DNA from: Aporhodopirellula rubra
GTDB taxonomy: Bacteria; Planctomycetota; Planctomycetia; Pirellulales; Pirellulaceae
Direction of reading: 5' to 3'
Length of the DNA stretch: 64,000 bases
NCBI RefSeq assembly: GCF_014192335.1
Contig: NZ_JACHXU010000004.1
Span: forward strand, 310,001-374,000
The translations under genes were made by a program, and so were the position numbers. The notes beneath the pieces were generated by a model that did no database searches, was not told where the DNA came from, and saw nothing but the letters and a program-made list of their open reading frames with translations. Of the stretch, positions 44,752 to 54,550 are shown one piece after another. The first letter of the stretch is position 1. Each line of letters opens with the position of its first letter.

Positions 44752-46239
44752 TTGAACATCGTCTACCTAACGACGGAATCCGTCCCTTTCGCGAAAACAG
44801 GCGGACTCGCCGATGTCTGCGGCACGCTCCCGAGTGTCGTTGCCGCAAACGGCCATCAGTGCTCGGTCATCATGCCCGCGTTCGATTCCATCCGCCGCTC
44901 GTCGATGCCGATCGAACGAACCGATATCAGTTTTGCGATCGACATGCCGTCGGACCGGATCGTCGGTGGCCGCGTTCTCAAAAGCACGCTCCCCGGAGGG
45001 AACGTCCCGGTCTACTTCATCGATCAGCCGCAGTACTACTCGCGGCCGTTTCTCTATGGCGACAAACACGGCGACTACCGTGACAACGCCGAACGGTTCA
45101 TCTTCTTCTGCCGGGCCGCCATTGAATTGATGAAACGCCTCGGCAAACGAGTCGACCTGGTTCAGTGCAATGATTGGCAGACGGCAATCGTTCCCGCGTT
45201 GATTCAGAACGGCGTGGGCGGACTCCCCATCGAAACGCCAACCATTCTTTCGATTCACAATCTGGCCTACCAAGGTTCATTTTCTGCCGAAGCCTTCCCG
45301 CTCACAGGACTGCCGTGGGACCGCTTCCGCAGTGAGTCGTTCGAGTTCTACGGCGGCCTGAACTTTCTCAAAACCGGCATCGTCACCGCCGACCACGTCT
45401 GCACGGTCAGCCCGACGTACGCCCGCGAGATCAAAACGCCGGTACACGGATGCGGCCTCGACCCGATCCTGCGGAGCCTCGGCGATCGTGTCAGCGGCAT
45501 CATCAATGGCATCGACACCGACATTTGGAATCCCGCCAAGGACGTGCACTTGGTCCGCAACTACGACGTGGACAGTTGGGAAAACGGGAAGCTCGAAAAC
45601 AAGCTCGCGTTACAGGCCGAAATGAACCTGCCCAGCGACCCGGACGTGCCGCTGATCGGACTCGTCGGCCGCCTCGCAGAGCAGAAGGGATGGGACCTGA
45701 TTCTACCGGTCATGCGGGAACACCTGCGTGAAGGACGCCCAACCCAGTGGGCCGTGCTCGGCAGCGGTGACCCCGTTATCGAGAGCGAATTGCGTTGGCT
45801 CAAAGAGGAACACCCCGACCAACTCGCCGCTCATATCGGGTTCAGCGATCCGTTGGCGCACCGCATCGAAGCGTCGAGTGATCTGTTCGTCATGCCGAGC
45901 CGATACGAGCCCTGTGGTTTGAATCAGTTATACAGTCTGCGCTATGGAACGGTTTGCGTTGTGACGGCAACGGGCGGTCTAGCCGATACGATCGTTGATA
46001 CGACCGGCGAAACCATCGCCAACGGAACCGCATCTGGTTTTCATCTTCGCTCCTACGATGCCGCATCTTTGGACCGAGCGATTGGGGACGCACTGCGGCT
46101 ACGTTTCCACGAAAAAGAAATTTGGAAAAAAATTGTTTCGCACGGGATGACGCGTGACTGGTCATGGCGGAAGAGTGCTTCCCAATATATTGACCTCTAC
46201 GCGCGGACGATTTCCCTTAAACGCAGGGTGGCAAAATAG
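44752..46239 (+). CDS. glgA: Glycogen synthase (ADP-glucose type)
   Basis: 495 residues from a TTG start. The MNIVYLTTESVPFAKTGGLA start is exactly the GlgA N-terminus, with the ADP-glucose-binding K15-T-G-G-L19, so translation must begin at the TTG at 44752 although the open frame extends to 44587. GT5 features are all present: QCNDWQTAIVP, SIHNLAYQG, VSPTYAREI, INGIDTDIWNP, GLVGRLAEQKG, and the C-terminal MPSRYEPCGLNQLYSLRYGT. It transfers glucose from ADP-glucose to a growing alpha-1,4 chain. It is followed after 160 nt by galT. Confidence 0.93.
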   Translation: MNIVYLTTESVPFAKTGGLADVCGTLPSVVAANGHQCSVIMPAFDSIRRSSMPIERTDISFAIDMPSDRIVGGRVLKSTLPGGNVPVYFIDQPQYYSRPFLYGDKHGDYRDNAERFIFFCRAAIELMKRLGKRVDLVQCNDWQTAIVPALIQNGVGGLPIETPTILSIHNLAYQGSFSAEAFPLTGLPWDRFRSESFEFYGGLNFLKTGIVTADHVCTVSPTYAREIKTPVHGCGLDPILRSLGDRVSGIINGIDTDIWNPAKDVHLVRNYDVDSWENGKLENKLALQAEMNLPSDPDVPLIGLVGRLAEQKGWDLILPVMREHLREGRPTQWAVLGSGDPVIESELRWLKEEHPDQLAAHIGFSDPLAHRIEASSDLFVMPSRYEPCGLNQLYSLRYGTVCVVTATGGLADTIVDTTGETIANGTASGFHLRSYDAASLDRAIGDALRLRFHEKEIWKKIVSHGMTRDWSWRKSASQYIDLYARTISLKRRVAK

Positions 46240-46399
46240 CCATCGGACGTGGAGTCGCCCGGTTGAAAAATGCAAGCATTTTCCCCCCTAGCAGGCAACG
46301 AAATTTCCGTAGAATGAAGTACCCCCCTTCTGCTACGTTGCCCCGCTTCAGGCAAGAGCGTGTTCGCTCCGCCGTTAGCATTTAACATTGGACGCTTCC

Positions 46400-48121
46400 A
46401 TGGCTATCACTCGCGTCGAACTGAACGCCGACCGTCTCCGGCATCGACGTGACAATAGACAGCTTCGCGCGAGCCACCGCGACCAACGATATCTCGAAGG
46501 CGACACGCTCGCCAACGCATCGGCTGAAACGCGTCCCACCCCCAATCCAGCGAAACCCGATTCGGATTCGCCGACACCTCAGAAGGATTCGGGCAACGCG
46601 AACAATCCCGTTTCTCAGCGTGTCAATCGCCACCGAATCGACTCGACCGACAGCCGCCTCTACGACCTCAAGGCGGTCTTTTCCGGAGCCACCGCGTCCG
46701 ATTCCGAAGACGCATCTGCCACCCGAACACAGAGCATGCCCCCTTCCGGATTGGAAGCCGCACCGACGGACGAACCCATCGGTGTCGAACGCGGTTTGCA
46801 AATGCGTTTCACCCCCGAAACTAACCTTCGCCGCGAAGCCCCCGAGAAGCGGTCCGCTGGCGATGCCGCACAGGAAACCTCTACGTCCAAAGACCCCAAA
46901 GTCGGCCAATCTCGCCTCGACTTGATCACGGGGGAATGGACTTGGTTTGCGACCACGCGATCCCAACGCCCCGATCAATTCGGCAACGTGATCGTCAAAC
47001 CGACCGAGGAGATCGACTGCCCTTTTTGTGCCGGCGAGGAACACCGAACCCCCAATCCGGTCTGGGTCGCCAGTGTCGAGGGAGAACACGATCCTCACGG
47101 TGCCCCGAATCACGACTCCGCCGAGAACGCCGTCGACTGGTCCGTTCGCGTGGTTCCCAACCTATATCCCGCCGTCACCCGTCTCGAAGACGCGGGTGTG
47201 GCCGTCCCGCCAAACCAGGACGACAGCGAGCGACAGGCGGAAAAAGACGCGATGCCTGCGTCGGCCCGCCTTCATCGTTCCAGCGGTTCGTACACTTCGT
47301 GCAGTCACCACGCTCAGGCGATCTACAACGACAGCCGTGCGTTTTCCAAAGGTTCATCGACAGGCAAACTGTTCCCGAGCGAAGCCGCCATGGGCGGACA
47401 CGAAGTCATCATCGAAGCCCCTCGGCACACCGAATCGCTCGGCGAACTGAACACTTCTGAAATCGCTCTTGTCTTCGCCGCATACGCCGATCGAATCCGC
47501 TACTGGCGGAGCGTCCCCGGCGTACAACACGTCAGCATTTTCAAGAACGTCGGCCGTGATGCGGGCGCGTCGCTTCAACACAGCCACAGCCAACTAATCG
47601 CGACCAACCGAGTTCCCGCACTCGTCCAACAAGTCACACGACGACTGCAAGCCCATCACGCACGCGTCGGATCGTGCTTGCAATGCGACCTAATTCGCGG
47701 TGAAATCGAAGAGAAATCGCGTCTCGTCAGCCAGACGGACTCCTTCGTTGCCTACTGCCCCTTCGCCAGTCGCTTCCCGATGCAGGTGCGGCTGACCTCG
47801 AAAGAACACATGCCGTGCTTCAGCAATCTGCATGATCGCCCGCTCGCGGAGTTAGCTCGCTTGGCTCTCCGAGTGGTTCGCTGGCTCGAAGCTCTCCGAC
47901 CAGGCACCGCGTACAACATGCTCGTTCACACCTGCCCCGTCGATTTCCAAGGCGCCATGGAATCACAGCACTGGGCGATCGACATTTTCCCTCGGATGTC
48001 CAGGTTGGCCGGATTCGAATTGGCGACCGGTGCGATGATCAATCCGATCTACCCCGAGACTGCTGCGAAGGCCTACCGAGCACAAGCACGACTCAGCGAC
48101 CCCCGCTTTGTGCTACGCTAG
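46400..48121 (+). CDS. galT: Galactose-1-phosphate uridylyltransferase with N-terminal extension and insertion
   Basis: 573 residues, against about 330-350 in ordinary GalT. The catalytic core begins near residue 170 (SRLDLITGEWTWFATTRS). The zinc ligands C207/C210 (CPFCAGEE) and H394-S-H396-S-Q398 with the nucleophile His are present, as are NLYPAV and FQGAMESQHWAIDIFP. The first 165 residues are polar, low-complexity and unrelated to GalT, and a 65-residue insertion (about 266-330) separates NLYPAV from GGHEVIIE. The ATG at 46400 is preferred over the upstream TTG 46388. It should convert Gal-1-P and UDP-glucose to UDP-galactose and Glc-1-P. The 3-nt spacing to queA implies one transcript. 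Confidence 0.85.
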   Translation: MAITRVELNADRLRHRRDNRQLRASHRDQRYLEGDTLANASAETRPTPNPAKPDSDSPTPQKDSGNANNPVSQRVNRHRIDSTDSRLYDLKAVFSGATASDSEDASATRTQSMPPSGLEAAPTDEPIGVERGLQMRFTPETNLRREAPEKRSAGDAAQETSTSKDPKVGQSRLDLITGEWTWFATTRSQRPDQFGNVIVKPTEEIDCPFCAGEEHRTPNPVWVASVEGEHDPHGAPNHDSAENAVDWSVRVVPNLYPAVTRLEDAGVAVPPNQDDSERQAEKDAMPASARLHRSSGSYTSCSHHAQAIYNDSRAFSKGSSTGKLFPSEAAMGGHEVIIEAPRHTESLGELNTSEIALVFAAYADRIRYWRSVPGVQHVSIFKNVGRDAGASLQHSHSQLIATNRVPALVQQVTRRLQAHHARVGSCLQCDLIRGEIEEKSRLVSQTDSFVAYCPFASRFPMQVRLTSKEHMPCFSNLHDRPLAELARLALRVVRWLEALRPGTAYNMLVHTCPVDFQGAMESQHWAIDIFPRMSRLAGFELATGAMINPIYPETAAKAYRAQARLSDPRFVLR

Positions 48122-48124
48122 GAC

Positions 48125-49228
48125 ATGCATTCACTCAACCTCTATGATTACCAGCTCCCACGCGAGCTGATCGCCCAGGAACCGCTCCGCAATCGTGTCG
48201 ACGCACGCCTGATGCTCGTCAACCGTGCCGACGGAACGATCGAACATCACCACGTGCGCGACCTGCCCGAGCTCCTGCGAGCCGAAGACTCTCTCGTGCT
48301 CAATAATTCGCGAGTCGTCCCCGCGCGACTGATCGGATACCGCACCCGCACCGAAGGACGCTGGCAAGGACTTTTCCTCCGCAGCGATCCGGAGTCGGGC
48401 GTCTGGGAACTGCTCACCAAGACCCGTGGCACGCTGAAAACCGGCGAAACGATCACGCTGCAGGATCGCGATGCACGCGACGGGGGCAAACTCGAAGTCA
48501 TCGGCCGAGACAACGAAGGTCACCTGCTCGTCCGCCCACTCCCCGACTCCGTGCAACTCGACGACGCACTGTCGGGACACGAGTCATCCCCGACACGGTG
48601 GCTCGAACGGTTCGGCCGCGTTCCGATTCCGCCATACATTCGAGACGGACGGATGGTCGACGCCGACCTGATCAATTACCAAACCGTCTTCGCGAGCAAA
48701 CGGGAAGAAGACAAAGCCAGCGTCGCGGCCCCCACCGCGGGACTGCACTTCACCGAGAATCTGCTCAAGAACATCACCAAAGGCCAAACGTCCATCCACG
48801 AGGTCACGCTCCACGTCGGGATCGGCACCTTCCGACCGATCGAGTCCGAAAACATCGACGACCACCACATGCATCATGAATGGGGACGAATCGATGCTGA
48901 CACTTGCGAAAGCATCCGCGCGCGACGGGCCGCCGGCGGTCGATGCGTCGCCGTTGGCACCACCAGCGTTCGGGTACTCGAAAGCAGCGTGGCGGCCAAT
49001 TCCGGTGAACTGAAAGAATGGACGGGAGCGACCAATCTGTTCATCAAACCGCCGTATCAATTCGGCGCCGTCGACGCACTGATGACCAACTTTCACCTTC
49101 CCAAGAGCTCGCTGCTCGTCCTCGTCAGCGCCTTGGCGGGGCGAGACTTGATCCGGCAAGCGTACCAGGAAGCCATCGACGCTGAATACCGCTTCTTCAG
49201 CTACGGCGACGCCATGCTGATCATCTAG
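48125..49228 (+). CDS. queA: S-adenosylmethionine:tRNA ribosyltransferase-isomerase
   Basis: 367 residues. Catalyses addition of the epoxycyclopentane group to preQ1 in tRNA during queuosine synthesis. Signature motifs are NNSRVVPARL, RFGRVPIPPYI, INYQTVFA, APTAGLHFTENLL, LHVGIGTFRPI, HHMHHEW, VGTTSVRVLES and MTNFHLPKSSLLVLVSAL. The start lies 3 nt after the galT stop. No tgt gene is seen in the window. Confidence 0.96.
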   Translation: MHSLNLYDYQLPRELIAQEPLRNRVDARLMLVNRADGTIEHHHVRDLPELLRAEDSLVLNNSRVVPARLIGYRTRTEGRWQGLFLRSDPESGVWELLTKTRGTLKTGETITLQDRDARDGGKLEVIGRDNEGHLLVRPLPDSVQLDDALSGHESSPTRWLERFGRVPIPPYIRDGRMVDADLINYQTVFASKREEDKASVAAPTAGLHFTENLLKNITKGQTSIHEVTLHVGIGTFRPIESENIDDHHMHHEWGRIDADTCESIRARRAAGGRCVAVGTTSVRVLESSVAANSGELKEWTGATNLFIKPPYQFGAVDALMTNFHLPKSSLLVLVSALAGRDLIRQAYQEAIDAEYRFFSYGDAMLII

Positions 49229-49359
49229 AACGTCTCGGTATTCGCGGTAGTCACAGTCCCCAAACGGTGGACCTTATTCGGGCGAACGCAGCGACCTAAA
49301 AAACCTACGGCATTTGCGGCAACGCTCTCGTTGCTGAAAAACTCTCAGCGCAAAAGGGA

Positions 49360-49398
49360 AGGGCCATGGTGAAGCCCTCCCTGCCTCACCATGGCCCT
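49360..49398. repeat. 13-bp perfect inverted repeat
   Basis: AGGGCCATGGTGA (49360-49372) and TCACCATGGCCCT (49386-49398) are perfect inverted copies around a 13-nt C-rich loop. There is no T-run on either side, so it is not a classical terminator. Possible roles are an RNA hairpin that stabilises mRNA, a rho-type end or a protein site; none can be chosen. Confidence 0.8.
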
Positions 49399-49610
49399 AT
49401 CAATGCTGGAACGATGGCACCGATCGTTCCGCCCTCCCAATCCATGGTACCTCTAGTATCGGACCACCAAGGTCGGATCCTTCAGAAGAAATTGGCAGAG
49501 CGGCAACTTTTCGGCTCGAAAACGCAAAAAGCTGAATATTGGCTCACCTTCACGATCGGCCCCATCCTGGCACTCGCCCCGGCCTTCAAACCATGAACGG
49601 CACTGAGCGA

Positions 49611-49640
49611 GAAAGCAATGACCGCGAAAGCAATGACCGC
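49611..49640. repeat. 15-bp tandem duplication
   Basis: GAAAGCAATGACCGC occurs twice head to tail (49611-49625 and 49626-49640), followed by a partial third copy GAAATCGC. Confidence 0.85.
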
Positions 49641-49691
49641 GAAATCGCTCTCGCCATCGATGGGCGAGCGCGACGTAAAAAGAAGTGCGAA

Positions 49692-49907
49692 CTACGCGAG
49701 GTAGAAGTCGTTCGCGGGTGCGACCATCGAAGTGGTCGACGGGCGAGCGGTGTTGGTCTTGTAGTAATCCGGAGCCCAACGGTTCAGCTCCATGTACATC
49801 GCCACAACAGCAATGATCATGAACAGCATCGCCAACAGCAACATCACGGTAAAGACACTCGCGGGACGTTTCCCCGCCCCAGGACTACTCGATGGTTGTG
49901 TCGACAC
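49692..49907 (-). CDS. Small membrane protein
   Basis: 71 residues starting GTG at 49907. AGGAGG lies exactly 6 nt upstream, which decides this start over the GTG at 49913 that overlaps the ribosome site itself. One membrane helix (VFTVMLLLAMLFMIIAVVAMYMEL, about residues 17-40) follows a Ser/Pro-rich N-terminus, and a short polar tail ends APANDFYLA. Its start overlaps the end of the upstream coiled-coil gene by 23 nt, so the two are co-translated. No family recognised; small proteins with this shape are common in planctomycetes. Confidence 0.65.
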   Translation of the reverse strand: MSTQPSSSPGAGKRPASVFTVMLLLAMLFMIIAVVAMYMELNRWAPDYYKTNTARPSTTSMVAPANDFYLA

Positions 49908-50721
49908 GATCACCCTCCTGAATCGTTCCTTCGCTGTAATCGTTCAATATCTCCGCGACCGAACGATCTGGCTCTGTTTCACGCACCCGCAAACGGGTCA
50001 CGTAACGGCCACCACGAGTTACCTCGAGGAAGTGGCCTTCCCGGAGACCATCGTCATATCCGATCGAAATCTCGACTAATTTCCGAGGTCGGTTGATCAC
50101 CAAAACGCTGCCGTTGCGTTCCGGCGGTGCACCATCGAGCGGGTCATTCATGTTCAGCCCCGCTGCGTCGACCACTTCTTTGTACCGGGTGACCTGAGCG
50201 AGCAGTTGATCGTTGCGATCTTCCTGCAACTGGACAATTCCACGCAACGCGTTCATATCGTCGGTCAGCTTCAGTGTTTCGGCGAACAGCGTGTCACGAT
50301 CCTGCTGTTCTTTGCGGATCTGTGCACGCAGAAGCGTCGTTTCAGCGGTTAACTTCTCGAGTTCTTCCGCACGACTGCGGTCGAGCTGTGCCAATTCGGT
50401 GTTTTTGGCTTGAAGCTGCTGGACGGTCGCTTCGCTCTCGCGAAGTTGTGATTCGAGCTGATCGAGCTGCGTTTGCAGTGCGGCGAGGGCGGTGCGTCGA
50501 GCCGCTTTTTCGCGGTCCAACTCTGCCTGCGTCCGAGCACGGGCTTCGCGAAGCTGATCGTTGGTTCGTTCGTAAGACTCGATCTGAGCCTTCAAACCGT
50601 CATCGGCGAGGACCATGTCACGCCAGTTACGGTGAGAAGCATTGACCGCCAGGGCCAAAACCATGAACACCACACTGAGCAGCAAGATCAAAACCGAGAA
50701 GGATTTCCCGAGTAGATTCAT
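49885..50721 (-). CDS. Membrane-anchored coiled-coil protein
   Basis: 278 residues. N-terminal signal or anchor (about 5-28, LGKSFSVLILLLSVVFMVLALAV), then a long coiled coil (about 35-180: AQIESYERTNDQLREARART, LAALQTQLDQLESQLRESEA, LTAETTLLRAQIRKEQQDRD) and a C-terminal beta-rich domain of about 80 residues (NGSVLVINRPRKLVEISIGY, DDGLREGHFLEVTRGG). The last domain resembles small SH3-like modules. It could span the periplasm to join the inner membrane and cell wall. It overlaps the next small membrane gene, suggesting that the pair acts together. Confidence 0.7.
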   Translation of the reverse strand: MNLLGKSFSVLILLLSVVFMVLALAVNASHRNWRDMVLADDGLKAQIESYERTNDQLREARARTQAELDREKAARRTALAALQTQLDQLESQLRESEATVQQLQAKNTELAQLDRSRAEELEKLTAETTLLRAQIRKEQQDRDTLFAETLKLTDDMNALRGIVQLQEDRNDQLLAQVTRYKEVVDAAGLNMNDPLDGAPPERNGSVLVINRPRKLVEISIGYDDGLREGHFLEVTRGGRYVTRLRVRETEPDRSVAEILNDYSEGTIQEGDRVDTTIE

Positions 50722-50879
50722 GGGAAAGTGGTTCCAAGGAGACGAGAGAAAAGGGGTAAGGCGGGTAGCAAGCGGAAATTATAATTGACGAAAAAAAGAG
50801 GTGTCAACAAAATTGGCGCTTTTGACGCTCAGGGGGACAGGCAATTTAGGCGAGCGTGGAAGTATAACGGTTAACGGGA

Positions 50880-52142
50880 TTATCCGTGCAAAATCCGGCC
50901 AATTTTGCCGATCGCGTCCTCAATTCCGTGCCGCTCGCGAATCAGATCTCCTGCCACCACCACATGGCGGGCCCGCCGGTCCGGATTACCGGCCATCGCC
51001 AAAAGCGCCACCGCTAACGACTCCGGATCTCCCGGTTCCGCCCAGAAACAGGTCGGTTGGCCAGAATCAGTCTGCAAATCCGTGGTTCCGCCCGACCGGG
51101 TTGCCACGACGGGCACCTCCAATGCGAACGCCTCCAAAACCACATTGGGCATCCCCTCGAAGTGAGACGGAAGCACCAAACCATTGGATCGGGCTATTTC
51201 GGACAAAGCCGGCGAAATCACGCCGGCGAACTCGACCAGATGCCCGTCCACGCTCCCATCCGGATCTGCCATTTCACTCCATCGTCGTTCCAAGGATTCG
51301 CGGTCGGGACCGTCGCCAATAAACCGAACGACTAAACGCGGCACACCCGAATCCGGCCATCTTCCTCGCAACCGACCGATCGCCTCGATCAAATCGGCCT
51401 GCCCCTTTTCCGGCGTCATCCGCCCGACGCACACCAAACGCAGCCGATCACCGTGGGCCGCTGGCGTAATCCCCCGCTCCGATTCGTGACCAATATCCGC
51501 CGACGGCATCCCTGCGACCGCCCTGACACGTCCTACATCGACAGGATTCGCAACCACCACAATCCGGTCACGCGGTAATCCGTAGTACGTCGCCGCCGAA
51601 TCCGCCGCCGCCGTACTGACCGCGACCACCGTGTCACTCCGGCGATACGCGTCCGCCAACAACCGACGTTTGGCCGCCACAAACCTCTTCTCAACCATTG
51701 GCAGCGCGACATCGGGCGGACTGACGATCGTCGAGACACGCCTCGCCTTCATCTCATTTTTGATGGCCGGATGCCCCGCGATCATCGTGTTGTGAAAGGC
51801 CCGGTCATAAACCACATCAATGCCTTCTCGCTGGACAATCTCCGCAAACTCTTCCGCCTGACGTCGCAAGATGGTTCCCGGCCATCGGTCGGCCAATTTT
51901 CGCCAACCACTTTTTCCTTGCTCAAATGCAAGAGAGTGGGTCTTCACATCGGGCGGTATCTCCGCCAACAACTCCCCTTCGGCGTGCGTCAAATAGAGAT
52001 GCACGTCGAACTGATCGCGGGGGAGATGCCGGGCCAGCAAAGCGACCTGGTGCTCGCTGCCTCCGCCACGCATCGACGTCGCCATCAAGAGAACGCGAGT
52101 GCGTTTTTTCGACCGCGACACCGGGGCAACCACTTGGCTCAA
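50880..52142 (-). CDS. GT4-type glycosyltransferase
   Basis: 420 residues. Starts with TTG overlapping the ispG stop (TTGA), which is typical of translational coupling; no closer ATG precedes the first conserved strand. N-terminal Rossmann ([20 protein letters not shown]) and C-terminal Rossmann with [29 protein letters not shown] and the EX7E motif in [20 protein letters not shown] belong to glycosyltransferase family 4. It probably transfers a sugar to a lipid or polysaccharide precursor; donor and acceptor are unknown. The link to ispG is intriguing because IspG makes isoprenoid precursors of the lipid carrier undecaprenyl phosphate. Confidence 0.87.
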   Translation of the reverse strand: MSQVVAPVSRSKKRTRVLLMATSMRGGGSEHQVALLARHLPRDQFDVHLYLTHAEGELLAEIPPDVKTHSLAFEQGKSGWRKLADRWPGTILRRQAEEFAEIVQREGIDVVYDRAFHNTMIAGHPAIKNEMKARRVSTIVSPPDVALPMVEKRFVAAKRRLLADAYRRSDTVVAVSTAAADSAATYYGLPRDRIVVVANPVDVGRVRAVAGMPSADIGHESERGITPAAHGDRLRLVCVGRMTPEKGQADLIEAIGRLRGRWPDSGVPRLVVRFIGDGPDRESLERRWSEMADPDGSVDGHLVEFAGVISPALSEIARSNGLVLPSHFEGMPNVVLEAFALEVPVVATRSGGTTDLQTDSGQPTCFWAEPGDPESLAVALLAMAGNPDRRARHVVVAGDLIRERHGIEDAIGKIGRILHG

Positions 52143-53293
52143 ACGCCCGCCGCCGATCCAGACTTCTCCGCGATCAACGCGTCCAACTCTGCCTTGAGTT
52201 TCGGAAGAATCTCGTCGTAACCGAATGCACCGAGGGCTTCTTCACCCTTCTTCAAATTGACCTTCGCCGGACCACACCACAAACCCAAATCCGCATCGTC
52301 GGTTTCGCCCGGTCCGTTAACCCGGCACCCCATCACCGCGATAGTGATCGCATGATCTTTCGCGTACTCCGTCATCTCCTTCACGCTCGCGGCGAGATCC
52401 ACGAAAGCCTCGTTCTCAACGCGTGAACAACTCGGGCAACTGATGATGTTCAGTTTCGTATCATCGAAACGCACAACGCTGCGAACGCGCCCCGCATAGA
52501 TGTCATCGACGATCTCGCGTCCGGCATCGATTTCTTCCGGTTTGCGAGGGTTTGGCAATGTCAGCGAAACCCGAACGGTGTCGCCGATCCCCTTACCGAT
52601 CAACTGCTCGAACGCGATTCGAGTTTTGATAATTCCCTCGGGTGGCATCCCCGCTTCGGTCACACCGAGGTGCAACGGAACATCCGGACGCTGCTTGGCA
52701 AACCGGCGGTTCACCTCGACGACCTTCGACGGATCACTGTCTTTCAACGAGACGACAAAATTGTGGAAACCCAGCGAATCAACCAACTCGCAGTGCTCCA
52801 ACGCGGACTCGAGCATCGGCGTGATCGAGTCGTCTGACGCGTACTTTTCCTTCTTCGCAGGATCAACGCTACCGCAGTTCACGCCGATGCGAACCGCACA
52901 ACCATTGCCGCCCGCTAAATCGATCAGATAACGAACCTTATCTTGCCACGTCATGTCACGACCGTGGTGATAGAGGTGCCCGGGGTTGTACCGAATCTTG
53001 TCGACGTGCGGCGCGACCAACTCGGCGAGCCGGAAGTTCTCCTGGAGATCCACCGCGAGATTGGCCGTCGTTTGTTTGCGAATCTCAGCCAACGCCTCCG
53101 CATCCTTCGTGCTATCAACGGCGATCCGGACAACGCCCGCACCACGTTCACGCAACGCTTCCGCTTGCGCAACCGTCGCGTCGACGTCCTGCGTCTTGGT
53201 CGCGGTCATGCTTTGCACCGCGATCGGATTGCCGTCACCAACCGTGATCGAACCGATGGTGACAGGGCGGGTAGGATTTCGCTGAATCGACAT
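52139..53293 (-). CDS. ispG: 4-hydroxy-3-methylbut-2-enyl diphosphate synthase
   Basis: 384 residues, the length of bacterial IspG without the plant insert. Ligands for the [4Fe-4S] cluster are C286/C289 ([10 protein letters not shown]) and C323 (GCRVNGPGE), with E330 as the fourth residue, as in the family. Other motifs: [39 protein letters not shown]. It carries out the penultimate step of the MEP isoprenoid pathway. Start is ATG; it overlaps the glycosyltransferase start by TTGA. Confidence 0.97.
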   Translation of the reverse strand: MSIQRNPTRPVTIGSITVGDGNPIAVQSMTATKTQDVDATVAQAEALRERGAGVVRIAVDSTKDAEALAEIRKQTTANLAVDLQENFRLAELVAPHVDKIRYNPGHLYHHGRDMTWQDKVRYLIDLAGGNGCAVRIGVNCGSVDPAKKEKYASDDSITPMLESALEHCELVDSLGFHNFVVSLKDSDPSKVVEVNRRFAKQRPDVPLHLGVTEAGMPPEGIIKTRIAFEQLIGKGIGDTVRVSLTLPNPRKPEEIDAGREIVDDIYAGRVRSVVRFDDTKLNIISCPSCSRVENEAFVDLAASVKEMTEYAKDHAITIAVMGCRVNGPGETDDADLGLWCGPAKVNLKKGEEALGAFGYDEILPKLKAELDALIAEKSGSAAGV

Positions 53294-53680
53294 GGGGAGA
53301 AAGATGCGTGGAGGAAGTGATGAGTGTTTTGAATGTGAGCTTCGACACCGGTTTCGACCGACGTCATGGGATCGATTTAAGGCGTCAGTGGTATCGGCGA
53401 ATTTCGATTACTTCGCAACGCTTCCGTCGCCAGCTTCGTTTTTGTCGTCATGCAGAACAGCCCGCCTGTGTCGAGACAGAGGGGGGATTCACTACAGCCA
53501 ACGAAACCAATGCATTGGACAACGATGCACGACGGAACAATAAACAGAGACGTGGTGAACGGAGGCAAGGTGAACTCAACCACGACGGGCTATCGAATCT
53601 GACGCTCGTCCTGGACCAGCGTACTGGGCCGTTTAAAGACGATGTCTGGGAAGTCTAAAACGCTATTTTTGTTCGGCCAG
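53294..53680. other. Intergenic region, ispG to ppk2
   Basis: 387 nt with no open frame of credible coding content. It should include the ispG promoter and the end of ppk2. Confidence 0.4.
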
Positions 53681-54550
53681 CTACTGTTGTTTTGCCAGTT
53701 CCCGCTCATAGAGCCTGCGTATCTCGTCGAGATCCGCATCGATGGGCGGTAACTGAGGATCCATGTCACGGAACGTATCTCGAACGATCGCCGCGACGCT
53801 GGCGTCTCGATACCATTTTTTGTCTGCGGGAATAATGTACCAGGGGGCATGCTCGGAATTGCATTTTTCAAACGCGTCCTCGTACGCCTCGCGGTAGTCG
53901 CCCCATTTTGAACGAGCCTCGTAATCGCCCTCGTTGAGCTTCCAATGTTTGGTCGGCTCGTCCAGCCGTTTCTTGAATCGTTCGAGTTGCTCGGCGGGGC
54001 TGATGTGCAAATAAAACTTGAGAATCCGAGTGCCGCGGTGCCGCAACAACTTTTCGAAATCGTTGATGATCTCATATCGCTGTTTCCAAACCGATTTCGG
54101 CACCAAGTCCTCAACCCGCACCACCAAAACGTCTTCGTAGTGGGAGCGATTGAAGATCGAGACCTTCCCGGCCGCGGGAGCCGCCTTGTGGATCCGCCAA
54201 AGGAAATCGTGAGAACGCTCGAGGCTGCTCGGCACCTTGAACGGGTACGTCCGACACCCCTGCGGGTTCATCTGACCGAGAACCTTGCGAATCAGACCGT
54301 CTTTCCCGGCCGCGTCGGGCGCCTGCAAAACGATCAGCAGTGACTGTTTCGCCTCCGTATACATCCGGTACTGCAGCGTTTGGATTTCATCGATCGCCTC
54401 TTCAACAAACGCCCTCCCATGCTCTTTACCGCTAAAAGGCCCCTCAAATTCAGTCGAAATCTTGTCCAAGGAGACCTTTTTCCCCTCCGGTACGACGTGC
54501 TCATCGCGGAAATCAAACTTCGGATTCAAATCCCATTGGGTCGATTGCAT
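53681..54550 (-). CDS. ppk2: Polyphosphate kinase 2 family enzyme
   Basis: 289 residues. Walker A APDAAGKDG (77-85), the Walker B/lid region SIFNRSHYEDVLV (131-143) and downstream LRHRGTRILKFYLHISPAEQ, NEGDYEARSKWGDYREAYED and APWYIIPADKKWYRD are class I PPK2. It moves phosphate between polyphosphate and nucleotides (nucleoside diphosphate or AMP type cannot be chosen). The start at 54550 is the first ATG before conserved residues; the open frame extends far upstream through tRNA-Ser and tRNA-Lys, which is impossible for a real gene. Confidence 0.92.
   Translation of the reverse strand: MQSTQWDLNPKFDFRDEHVVPEGKKVSLDKISTEFEGPFSGKEHGRAFVEEAIDEIQTLQYRMYTEAKQSLLIVLQAPDAAGKDGLIRKVLGQMNPQGCRTYPFKVPSSLERSHDFLWRIHKAAPAAGKVSIFNRSHYEDVLVVRVEDLVPKSVWKQRYEIINDFEKLLRHRGTRILKFYLHISPAEQLERFKKRLDEPTKHWKLNEGDYEARSKWGDYREAYEDAFEKCNSEHAPWYIIPADKKWYRDASVAAIVRDTFRDMDPQLPPIDADLDEIRRLYERELAKQQ

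Larger units (their letters stand above)
49229..49691. other. Intergenic region after queA
   Basis: 463 nt with no gene supported. It contains the 13-bp inverted repeat at 49360-49398 and the 15-bp duplication GAAAGCAATGACCGC at 49611-49640. It lies between queA (plus) and two minus-strand genes, so it is convergent and no promoter is needed for these genes here. Confidence 0.5.

Noticed and set aside
46267-46282. AAAATGC-AA-GCATTTT inverted repeat after glgA
   Set aside because: Two-nt loop and AT-only stem make a hairpin unlikely; no T-run follows.
49366-49596. 76-codon plus-strand open frame after queA
   Set aside because: It overlaps the inverted repeat and has no homology or ribosome site.
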